Positions 6,310 to 12,712 of a stretch of 12,712 nucleotides of DNA are shown piece by piece. The stretch lies in assembly GCA_017390245.1 (NCBI GenBank), contig JAFPCE010000214.1:1-12712 (forward strand). Reading direction: 5' to 3'. The notes beneath the pieces were generated by a model that made no database searches, was not told the DNA's origin, and worked only from the letters and a program-made list of their open reading frames with translations. The stretch's first letter is position 1. Every line of letters starts with the position of its first letter. The stretch comes from Selenomonadaceae bacterium (lineage in GTDB: Bacteria; Bacillota; Negativicutes; Selenomonadales; Selenomonadaceae). The translations under genes and the position numbers were made by a program.

Positions 6310-6370
6310 CTGATGGCTAGCTTAGATAGAGTTTGCTAGTGTGGCGCTGGCCACAAAGGGGGTATTTGCC

Positions 6371-7168
6371 GTGAGTGCAAAATTGTTTGTTACAGATATG
6401 GATGGTACGCTTTTAAATTCCGAAAGGAAGATTTCTGCGGGCAACAAGGCTATGATAAAGAAGGCCGTTGAGGCTGGGGTGATTTTTACCATTGCTACTG
6501 GCAGAATGTACGCTTCCGCCTTGCCTTTTGCTAAGGATTTAGGAGTAGAGGTGCCAATTATTACTTACAATGGTGCTGTTATTAAAACTACAGCTGGCAA
6601 GGAGATATTTACCTCTTATTTAGATGAGGATTTAATAAAAGAGGTCCTGGACTTTACTAAAGAAAAAGGGCTGTATGTGCAGGTTTACAGTGATGATAAG
6701 CTGTACTTTAAGGAAAATGACCGCCATGCCCAGGTTTACCAGCAGGCCTGCGGTGTTATGGGACAGGCTGTCGGTGAGGATATTTATAAATATACTGCCA
6801 AGGTGCCAAAGATGCTGATTGTGGGGGATGACCCGGAAAAGGCAGACGAGGCTGTGGAGATGGTTCGTCAGGCTTTCGCTGGGCGGGTAGAGTCCATGAA
6901 GTCTGCTCCAACCTATGTGGAAATCATCAAACCTAGTGTCAACAAGGCTACAGCTATTAAAAGGCTGGCAGAGAGCTTTGGCATTGCTGAGTCAGAGGTG
7001 CTGGCCATTGGCGATTCCAGCAATGATGTGACTATGATTCAGGCGGCAGCCTATGGCGTAGCTATGGGCAATGCCAATGCTGAGGCCAGAGCAGCTGCTA
7101 AGTATACAGTGGCTGACTGTGATCATGACGGCGTAGCAGAGGCGCTGCAGCGTTTCTGTTTAGAATAA
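6371..7168 (+). CDS. Cof-type HAD-IIB family phosphatase
   Basis: This 265-residue cytoplasmic hydrolase is of the Cof/YidA type, enzymes that dephosphorylate sugar phosphates, FMN or similar metabolites through an aspartyl-phosphate. Motif I is DMDGT (Asp9 nucleophile, Asp11 acid/base), motif II is the Thr of TIATGR (Thr43), motif III is the Lys in NKATAIKRL (Lys192), and motif IV is GDSSNDVTM (Asp215 and Asp219, Mg2+ binding). The C2B-type cap lies at about 75-190. The GTG at 6371 is chosen because AAAGGGGG (6355-6362) is 8 bases upstream. An in-frame GTG at 6341 would add ten residues but has no ribosome binding site. It follows the PBP gene by 61 bases without a terminator, so read-through is likely. 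The substrate cannot be predicted. Confidence 0.9.
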   Translation: MSAKLFVTDMDGTLLNSERKISAGNKAMIKKAVEAGVIFTIATGRMYASALPFAKDLGVEVPIITYNGAVIKTTAGKEIFTSYLDEDLIKEVLDFTKEKGLYVQVYSDDKLYFKENDRHAQVYQQACGVMGQAVGEDIYKYTAKVPKMLIVGDDPEKADEAVEMVRQAFAGRVESMKSAPTYVEIIKPSVNKATAIKRLAESFGIAESEVLAIGDSSNDVTMIQAAAYGVAMGNANAEARAAAKYTVADCDHDGVAEALQRFCLE

Positions 7169-7219
7169 ATATACAAATATGCATAAAGCTTTAAATAGCA
7201 CTCTAAGGAGGCTGATAGT

Positions 7220-8122
7220 ATGGAAGAGAAGCAGGATATTGAGTTTGTTATTGTTACCGGTATGTCTGGCAGCGGTAAAACCCAGGCTTGCCGGTACTTA
7301 GAGGATATTGGCTATTTTGTGGTGGACAATCTGCCACCTGCCCTGATACCAAAGTTTGCTGAGCTGTGCCAGCATTCCATGGGCGGGGTTAATAAGGTTG
7401 TGCTGGTAGTAGATACCAGAAGCAGGGAGTTTTTTGATACCTTTACCCATGTTTTAGATGATATGGAGCGGGCTAACCAGCGGTATGTGCTGCTGTTTAT
7501 GGATGCTTCTGATGCGGCTATTATCCGCCGCTACAAGGAAACCAGAAGACGCCATCCTATGGCCCCAAGCTCCCGTATCAGTGCTGGCGTAGCCAAGGAA
7601 AGAGAGCGGCTGGCCAAGGTGCGGAACAAGGCTACCTATATTATTGATACTTCTGATTTAAAGAAAATAGATTTAAAGGAAAAGATTCTTCATCTCTTTG
7701 CTACCAAGGCAGGGGAAAAGATGAACATCAATGTTATTTCCTTTGGCTTTAAATTTGGTATGCCATTAGATGCAGACCTGGTTTTTGATGTGCGCTTTTT
7801 GCCAAATCCATTTTATGTGGAGTCTATGCGCCACAAGAGCGGTGCTGTAGCTGATGTGGCGGCCTATATTGACCAGTGGCCTGTAACCAAGGAGTTTAAG
7901 ACTCATCTGGACAATATGATAGATTTTCTGGTGCCTCAGTATGAAAAAGAAGGCAAGGCCCAGCTGGTTATTGCGGCAGGCTGTACTGGCGGCATGCACC
8001 GTTCTGTGTTTATTGCCCAGCATATTTACAAGCGGCTCCGGGCTAAGGGTTTAAATGCCAAGATTGAGCACAGGGATTTAATGAAAAACGAAGTGTGGGA
8101 GCACGTTATTGAAGAGGTCTGA
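7220..8122 (+). CDS. rapZ: RapZ/YvcJ family nucleotide-binding RNase adapter protein
   Basis: The 300-residue length is close to the family norm of about 285-295. The N-terminal P-loop domain has Walker A GMSGSGKT (14-21), the family signature GYFVVDNLPPALIP (31-44) and VVDTRSREFF (63-72). The C-terminal domain has ISFGFKFGMPLDADLVFDVRFLPNPFY (173-199), GCTGGMHRSV (254-263) and HRDL (284-287). In enterobacteria RapZ senses glucosamine-6-phosphate and steers RNase E to the small RNA GlmZ; in Bacillus the homologue YvcJ binds and hydrolyses nucleotides and has a less clear role. TAAGGAGG at 7204-7211 precedes the ATG by 8 bases. It heads a block with yvcK and whiA that is conserved across Bacillota and Actinomycetota. 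The residue after CTGG is Met; from memory Lys, Arg or Gln are usual there. Confidence 0.95.
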   Translation: MEEKQDIEFVIVTGMSGSGKTQACRYLEDIGYFVVDNLPPALIPKFAELCQHSMGGVNKVVLVVDTRSREFFDTFTHVLDDMERANQRYVLLFMDASDAAIIRRYKETRRRHPMAPSSRISAGVAKERERLAKVRNKATYIIDTSDLKKIDLKEKILHLFATKAGEKMNINVISFGFKFGMPLDADLVFDVRFLPNPFYVESMRHKSGAVADVAAYIDQWPVTKEFKTHLDNMIDFLVPQYEKEGKAQLVIAAGCTGGMHRSVFIAQHIYKRLRAKGLNAKIEHRDLMKNEVWEHVIEEV

Positions 8123-8135
8123 AGGAGTGTTATAG

Positions 8136-9428
8136 ATGCACTTGCACCTGTTGAAGTGGCTGTATCCGGGCATGAAGATGAAGCGCTGGCTGTTTTTGTT
8201 TGCAGTGGGCGTTATGATTATCAGTCTGGGTATTGCTGTAGTATTTAACTATAAATATATAGACCATATTGAGGAAGCTATTTTCCGTACGGTTTATTTG
8301 TGGACTGGCAGCTATGATTACACCTTCACGGCTATTGCCGGGTTTTTGATGGTTCTAGTAGGGCTGGCCATTATGATGGTGGCGGCCCGGCTGATTATAC
8401 GGTCAGTTATTGCAGTTATACTGCCTAGTAATTCATCAGACAGGCTGGTGGATTTGATTTATGAGAAGCGCAAGCTGGGCAAAGGGCCTGCGGTTACTGT
8501 AGTAGGCGGTGGCCATGGTTTGTCTGTGCTGCTGCGGGGCATTAAGGAAGCTACCTCTAATGTGACAGCTGTAGTAACTGTGGCTGATGATGGCGGTTCT
8601 TCCGGACGTCTTCGTGAGGATTTAGGCATTATCCCGCCGGGGGATCTGAGAAACTGCCTGATTGCTCTGGCAGATACTGAGCCTTTGATGGAGAAGCTGT
8701 TCCAGTACCGTTTCGGTGGTAAAAGTGAGCTCAGCGGCCATAGCTTTGGCAACTTATTTATTGCTGCTATGACAGAGGTTACTGGTGATGTGGAAACTGC
8801 CTTAAAGCAGTCCTCGAAGGTTCTGGCGGTAAAGGGCAGAGTACTGCCTGCCAGCAAGGAATCTGTGCGGCTGGATGCCATTATGGAGGACGGCAGCGTA
8901 GTGTGCGGTGAATCCAAGATTCCTCTGGCCAAGAAGAAAATTCACCGGGTAAAGCTGTTCCCAGAGCATGTGGAGGCTGTGCAGTCAGCCTTAGATGCCA
9001 TCCGGGATACCTCAGCTATCGTGCTGGGGCCAGGCAGCCTGTATACCAGCATTATGCCTAACCTTCTGGTGGAGGGCATTGGTGATGCTATCTGCCGGAG
9101 CAAGGCTGTGAAAATTTATATCTGCAATGTGATGACCCAGCCTGGTGAAACTGATGGCTATACTGCGTCTATGCATGTTAAGGCCATTATGGATCATGCG
9201 GGACGCAATGCTATTGATTACGTTATTGTAAATGATACTCCTGTATCTGCTGAGCTGCAGGCGAAGTATGCTGAAGGCGGTGCTTATCCTGTGGAGATAG
9301 ATGAGAAGGAACTGAAGGCTCTGGGGGTTGGCGTTATCCGTGCCGACCTGGTAACAGGTGGGGATGCGCTGCATCATGATCCTCAGAAGCTGGCAGATGC
9401 AGTTATGCGCGTGATTTTAAATCTTTGA
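8136..9428 (+). CDS. yvcK: YvcK family UDP-sugar-binding protein with N-terminal membrane extension
   Basis: The CofD-like core (about residues 117-430) contains VVGGGHGLSVLLRG (122-135), VTVADDGGSSGRLR (147-160), PPGDLRNCL (167-175), LSGHSFGNL, GPGSLYTSIMPNLLVEGI and NVMTQPGETDGY. YvcK binds UDP-GlcNAc and is needed for growth on gluconeogenic carbon sources and for correct placement of a PBP in Bacillus. The Bacillus protein is about 317 residues with no membrane segment. This one has about 115 extra N-terminal residues with two hydrophobic helices (about 17-37 and 66-97) joined by a short loop, so the core is probably tethered to the inner face of the membrane. Extended forms exist in other Bacillota. 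The start has AAGGAGTG (8122-8129) overlapping the rapZ stop, and the gap is 13 bases, indicating an operon. Confidence 0.93.
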   Translation: MHLHLLKWLYPGMKMKRWLFLFAVGVMIISLGIAVVFNYKYIDHIEEAIFRTVYLWTGSYDYTFTAIAGFLMVLVGLAIMMVAARLIIRSVIAVILPSNSSDRLVDLIYEKRKLGKGPAVTVVGGGHGLSVLLRGIKEATSNVTAVVTVADDGGSSGRLREDLGIIPPGDLRNCLIALADTEPLMEKLFQYRFGGKSELSGHSFGNLFIAAMTEVTGDVETALKQSSKVLAVKGRVLPASKESVRLDAIMEDGSVVCGESKIPLAKKKIHRVKLFPEHVEAVQSALDAIRDTSAIVLGPGSLYTSIMPNLLVEGIGDAICRSKAVKIYICNVMTQPGETDGYTASMHVKAIMDHAGRNAIDYVIVNDTPVSAELQAKYAEGGAYPVEIDEKELKALGVGVIRADLVTGGDALHHDPQKLADAVMRVILNL

Positions 9429-9442
9429 GGTTGAGGTGAGCT

Positions 9443-10369
9443 ATGCCATCTTTTGCAACAGAGGTTAAAAATGAACTGGCCCGGGATATAGTGCGGGCAA
9501 AATGCTGCCAGAACGCGGAGCTGGCAGCTCTTTTGCGTATGGGTGCATCGGTGACTATTGGCGCTAATATGAGCCTGGGACTAAATTTTATTACAGAGAA
9601 TGCTGCGGTAGCCAGAAAGACACTGCAGCTGTTAAAGGCTACAGGCCAGGTACAGCCAGAGGTTACTGTCAGCCGTGATAAGAGGCTAAAAAAGAAAAAC
9701 AGCTATTTTCTCCGGGTAGCGCCATCCTCTAAGGTCAGGGAAATGATGGAAGCTCTGGGCATCCTGGGGGATGAGGCTGAGGTAGGTAAAAATAAAAGGC
9801 TGCTGCGGAAACGGTGCTGCCGCATCGCCTATTTGCGAGGTGCTTTCCTGGGCGGAGGCACTGTAAATAAACCGGAGGCGGCCTGCCATCTGGAGCTGAC
9901 TACTGATAACTATGGCTTTGCCGATGCACTGGTGCACATCATGCGGAATATGGAGCTGCCTGCAGGTATTACTGACCGGCGCAACGTCTATCAGATATAT
10001 ATGAAGGACGGAGAGGCCATTATGGATTTTCTGGATATGCTGGGAGCCCATAAAGCAGTGCAGGAAATGGAAGTGGCCAGAAATGTAAAAGAGGTCCGCA
10101 GCCAGGTAAACCGCCTGGTAAACTGTGAAACTGCTAATTTGCAAAAAACTGTAGAGGCGTCACTGGCGCAGGTAAACAGCATTAAGGTTTTGCAGGAAAA
10201 ACAGGGCTTAGACAGCCTGAAGCCGGCCCTGAAGGCTGCGGCAGAGGCGAGACTAGCTCATCCGGAGGCGTCGCTGGCAGATTTAGCAGAAATGCTGGAT
10301 GTGAGCCGTTCCTGTGTCAGCCACCGGTTAAGGAAATTACAGGAATTAAGTAAAGGAATTTTGAAATAA
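9443..10369 (+). CDS. whiA: WhiA DNA-binding protein, division-associated regulator
   Basis: The 308-residue length fits the family. The N-terminal WhiA domain begins with the typical SFATEVKNELAR. A degenerate LAGLIDADG homing-endonuclease-like domain carries the signature YLRGAFLGGGTV (130-141). The C-terminal helix-turn-helix (about 277-300, SLADLAEMLDVSRSCVSHRL) precedes a short tail. In Streptomyces WhiA activates sporulation septation genes; in Bacillus it binds DNA and influences division and chromosome segregation without clear transcriptional effects. GAGGTG (9433-9438) precedes the ATG, 14 bases after the yvcK stop. Its TAA shares a base with the ATG of the next gene, which points to coupled translation. 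Confidence 0.95.
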   Translation: MPSFATEVKNELARDIVRAKCCQNAELAALLRMGASVTIGANMSLGLNFITENAAVARKTLQLLKATGQVQPEVTVSRDKRLKKKNSYFLRVAPSSKVREMMEALGILGDEAEVGKNKRLLRKRCCRIAYLRGAFLGGGTVNKPEAACHLELTTDNYGFADALVHIMRNMELPAGITDRRNVYQIYMKDGEAIMDFLDMLGAHKAVQEMEVARNVKEVRSQVNRLVNCETANLQKTVEASLAQVNSIKVLQEKQGLDSLKPALKAAAEARLAHPEASLADLAEMLDVSRSCVSHRLRKLQELSKGILK

Positions 10370-11181
10370 TGCTAGATATGAAAAAACTTGTGAAATATGC
10401 GGGAATCGCTTTTGGGGTGATTGTGCTGTTTTGCGGGGCGGTTATTGGCTATTGTCTCAGCCAGCCTGAGCCAGAGGGCTTTCCTATTCTGGAGTACCAC
10501 ATGGTGCAGGCAGAAGAGCCTAAGGAAGCGGCAGCCTATAACGTGCCAGTGGAGGAATTTCAGCAGCAGCTGGATTACCTGCAGGCAGAGGGGTATACTA
10601 CCATCTCCATCAGAGATTTCCTCCGGGCAAAAAAAGGCTTGCAGGAGCTGCCTGCTAAGCCAGTTATCCTGACCTTTGATGATGGCTACAGAACCAACTA
10701 CACAGAGCTTTTGCCGCTTTTAGAGGCCCGCAACATGAAGGCTACTATTTTTATGGTAGGCAACGATATTGGCCAGGATAAGTATTTAACCTGGGAGCAG
10801 CTGCGGGATATGCAGAAGCGGGGCATTGAGATTGGCAGCCATACAGCCAACCATCTGCCGTTAACTGACATGGATTTAGCCACCGCCAGGGAAGAGGTCA
10901 AGCTGTCTAAGCTTTTAATGGAGTGGAATAAGGTGGATACCATTTATACACTGTCCTATCCAAATGGCAAATTTACGCCAGAGCTGAGGGATATGCTCAA
11001 GGAGGAAGAATACCTGGCAGCTGTAACTGGTGATCCAGGCTATAATACATTTGATACTGACCCGTATCTGCTGCAGAGGACCAATATTCCTCATCCCACC
11101 TTTGGACTGCTGGAGTTTAAGTGGCGTCTGTTAAAGACACGTATCTGGACTCAGCTAGGCATAAACCAGCATATACAGTGA
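10369..11181 (+). CDS. membrane-anchored polysaccharide deacetylase (CE4/NodB fold)
   Basis: The 270-residue protein has one N-terminal membrane helix (about 10-30) with no obvious signal-peptidase site, so it is likely anchored with the catalytic domain outside. The NodB domain carries motif 1 TFDDGY (102-107; Asp104 catalytic base, Asp105 metal), motif 2 HTANH (His158, His162 metal ligands), and motif 3 SYPNG (196-200) in the place of the more usual RxPxG. Such enzymes remove N-acetyl groups from peptidoglycan or poly-GlcNAc; which substrate applies is not visible. The ATG at 10369 overlaps the whiA stop (TAATG) with AAAGGA (10352-10357) 11 bases upstream; an ATG nine bases later is too far from that site. 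A 6-bp hairpin (11178-11183/11189-11194) straddles the stop but has no T-run, so read-through into the next gene is possible. Confidence 0.88.
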   Translation: MLDMKKLVKYAGIAFGVIVLFCGAVIGYCLSQPEPEGFPILEYHMVQAEEPKEAAAYNVPVEEFQQQLDYLQAEGYTTISIRDFLRAKKGLQELPAKPVILTFDDGYRTNYTELLPLLEARNMKATIFMVGNDIGQDKYLTWEQLRDMQKRGIEIGSHTANHLPLTDMDLATAREEVKLSKLLMEWNKVDTIYTLSYPNGKFTPELRDMLKEEEYLAAVTGDPGYNTFDTDPYLLQRTNIPHPTFGLLEFKWRLLKTRIWTQLGINQHIQ

Positions 11182-11225
11182 TGTCACGCATCACTTGAAA
11201 ATATGAAAATTTGGAAGTGAAGTTA

Positions 11226-12560
11226 ATGAATTTATACAAGAAGGCATTAGCTGCAGCATTGGCTGCAGTCTGCTTTAATGGCGTTTGGAGCGTTGATGCA
11301 GCAGAGGCCCGTGTCCATGGCGGCATGGCTGTGGAGAACCATACTGTTAATATGACAGATGGAACCTTTGCTACAAATAATTTAGCTGTCAATATGAATG
11401 TAGACGGCATTCATCCTAAGTACAGCAACCGTGTGCCTGCTTCCTGGCAGCCAGTTGATACTGTGGATGTGAAAGAAAGAAATACTATGGAGCCTCAGAT
11501 GATGAAAATCTGGCCTGTTACTTCCCATGATGGTGACGGCACCTTGATTTTCTCCGACAGTCCTGAATATGTGAAGGATAACGGCATTTTGTATCAGGAT
11601 GTAGTTGAGGGCAGTGGCAGAATTTTCTATTATCACCTGAATGAAAGCCGCAAGAATAAAAAGCTGGCAGTAGTGCTGGAAAATACTACTGACAAGCTGG
11701 CTACCTTTGAAATAACCAGAGCAGGCCTCAGCAAGCCTAGCAGCGACTATCTGTGGGTTGGCAAGCAGGCAGAAACAGCTTATATGGCCAGTGATATGGA
11801 TGAAAAGCTGTTTGTACTGCCAAAGGGCGCCCGTATTATGGATAAGATGATGGATGAAACCATTGTGCATCCAGGGGAGCTGGTGAATGGCATTTATGAT
11901 TTTGTTACTGACAAACCAGTAAAAATCAGTGTCATTATGTATCCTGCTGACGCCAGACCAGTAGAGTTTGCTAAAAAGGCAAAGATTCTGCCAAGGGATG
12001 AGGTGGCTCTCCGGGGTACCTACCAGGGGATGAACCGCTATATCACGGCAGACAAGGCCTATGACCCTGACAGGGATGGTGCTGTGTATATGCCTTTATG
12101 CGATAATCTCCATGACATGTACAAGACTGGCGTGGACGCTACAGATGGCGCTGCTGTAACGAATTATGGCAACTATGGCGTTATGTACTATCTGGACATT
12201 CCAACAGAGGGAAAAGGGGAAACCCAGTATGCCATCAGCCCCCTGGGAGGCGTTTATGCCGGTGCTATGACAGTGAAAGAAGCTGGCGATGACAAGGCGT
12301 CTTTAATCGCTACGCCACGGCATGATGGGTATTATGGCGATAAAACTACGCCAGAATCTGTAGCTGAGGTAGAAGCATGGAAAAATGGCGTTGACTATAT
12401 TAATGATGGCACAGAGCTGACGGATCTGGGGATTTATGACAGCTTTAAAAAAATCCGCTTTGAATTTTCACCTCCAGGAGCTTCTAATCTGCCGGTTAAT
12501 TTCATTATGATGCCAGCAAGACAGGGCCGGGGGCTTGCATATAAATGGAAAAAAGGTTAA
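11226..12560 (+). CDS. secreted protein of unknown function
   Basis: The product is 444 residues from the ATG at 11226, which has GGAAG (11213-11217) 8 bases upstream; an in-frame TTG at 11211 lies inside that site and is rejected. A classic signal peptide opens the protein: NLYKK, then a hydrophobic Ala/Val-rich core, then VDAAEA, with probable cleavage after one of the alanines near residue 28. The mature part has no further membrane helix, few or no cysteines, and many Tyr, Gly and Asp residues, suggesting an all-beta exported protein. Segments such as HPGELVNGIYDFVTDKPV, AYDPDRDGAVYMPL, NYGNYGVMYYLDIP and YAISPLGGVYAGAM look like conserved family blocks but I cannot name the family. No S-layer homology repeats, LPXTG or lipobox are present. 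It lies 44 bases after the deacetylase and 39 bases before the SCIFF gene. Confidence 0.8.
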   Translation: MNLYKKALAAALAAVCFNGVWSVDAAEARVHGGMAVENHTVNMTDGTFATNNLAVNMNVDGIHPKYSNRVPASWQPVDTVDVKERNTMEPQMMKIWPVTSHDGDGTLIFSDSPEYVKDNGILYQDVVEGSGRIFYYHLNESRKNKKLAVVLENTTDKLATFEITRAGLSKPSSDYLWVGKQAETAYMASDMDEKLFVLPKGARIMDKMMDETIVHPGELVNGIYDFVTDKPVKISVIMYPADARPVEFAKKAKILPRDEVALRGTYQGMNRYITADKAYDPDRDGAVYMPLCDNLHDMYKTGVDATDGAAVTNYGNYGVMYYLDIPTEGKGETQYAISPLGGVYAGAMTVKEAGDDKASLIATPRHDGYYGDKTTPESVAEVEAWKNGVDYINDGTELTDLGIYDSFKKIRFEFSPPGASNLPVNFIMMPARQGRGLAYKWKKG

Positions 12561-12599
12561 AATTATCAGAGAACTTATTTTGTAAGGAGGTTATGTAGT

Positions 12600-12712
12600 A
12601 TGAAACACATTCAGACTGTTAATAAGCCTTCTCTGCAGCAGACCAAGAATGCTGGTGGCTGTGGCGAGTGCCAGGCATCCTGCCAGTCCGCATGCAAGAC
12701 TTCTTGCACTGT
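12600..12712 (+). CDS. scfA: SCIFF ranthipeptide precursor (partial, cut by window end)
   Basis: The ATG at 12600 is preceded by a strong TAAGGAGGT at 12582-12590. The 37 complete codons begin MKHIQTVNKP and continue to the cysteine-rich core GGCGECQASCQSACKTSC, with cysteines at residues 21, 24, 28, 32 and 36. This matches the SCIFF family (six cysteines in forty-five residues), ribosomally made peptides in which a partner radical SAM/SPASM enzyme installs thioether links between Cys sulfur and side-chain carbons (ranthipeptides). The sixth Cys and the stop should lie just past the window, followed by the maturase gene. The biological role of mature SCIFF is not firmly established. No separate terminator or promoter is seen in the 39-base gap before it, so it may be co-transcribed with the secreted protein gene. 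Confidence 0.93.
   Translation, partial: MKHIQTVNKPSLQQTKNAGGCGECQASCQSACKTSCT

Noticed and set aside
6341..6370. Upstream GTG start for the HAD phosphatase
   Set aside because: It lacks a ribosome binding site, and a strong AAAGGGGG is well spaced for the GTG at 6371, where homology to the family begins.
8459..8932. Long minus-strand open frames opposite yvcK, the PBP gene, whiA and the secreted protein gene
   Set aside because: They are shadows of strongly supported plus-strand genes, with no ribosome binding sites and low-complexity or implausible protein composition.
1..12712. CRISPR array, tRNA, rRNA, IS element or phage attachment site
   Set aside because: No regularly spaced repeats, tRNA-like folds with conserved loops, rRNA segments, transposase motifs or terminal inverted repeats with target duplications were seen by eye on either strand.

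Overview
The window looks like a chromosomal segment of an anaerobic Bacillota, most likely a Negativicutes or Clostridia member. The evidence is the conserved block rapZ(yvcJ)-yvcK-whiA, a PASTA-containing class B penicillin-binding protein, strong AGGAGG-type ribosome binding sites, and a SCIFF (six cysteines in forty-five residues) peptide gene at the right edge; SCIFF is a near-universal marker of Clostridia-type anaerobes. The order-level placement is inference. No rRNA, tRNA, CRISPR array or intact mobile element was seen.

Region 1 (1-4250) is an accessory, partly decayed stretch. It begins with a 149-residue protein with a predicted PH-like (DUF4429-type) core. A terminator follows, with a near-consensus promoter just before it that could drive an ~80-nt RNA. 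Next comes a chain of three genes that have all lost their 5' ends: a Fic AMP-transferase on the minus strand, a DUF4143-type ATP-binding protein on the plus strand, and a DUF169 protein on the plus strand. The fic and ATPase remnants meet head to head at about 1820, as expected from one deletion that removed the 5' halves of two divergent genes. Two intact 57-codon genes with good ribosome binding sites follow. Then comes a roughly 230-bp non-coding stretch holding two imperfect copies of a structured element, with compensatory base changes in one stem, and ending in a strong intrinsic terminator.

Region 2 (4260-11181) is a housekeeping block read entirely on the plus strand: a class B PBP with its own promoter, a Cof-type HAD phosphatase, rapZ, yvcK (with an N-terminal membrane extension), whiA, and a membrane-anchored polysaccharide deacetylase whose start overlaps the whiA stop. 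The block joins cell-wall synthesis and modification (PBP, deacetylase) to the UDP-GlcNAc/carbon-flux sensors RapZ and YvcK and to WhiA, which is linked to cell division. Short gaps and ribosome binding sites next to stop codons point to a rapZ-yvcK-whiA-deacetylase operon.

Region 3 (11182-12712) holds a secreted protein of unknown function with a clear signal peptide. Forty bases later comes the start of the SCIFF ranthipeptide precursor gene (scfA), cut off by the window edge; its radical SAM maturase would be expected just beyond.

The two items most worth a second look are the duplicated structured RNA with its terminator at 4021-4249, and the fic/ATPase junction, which cuts through the region encoding the Fic autoinhibitory motif.
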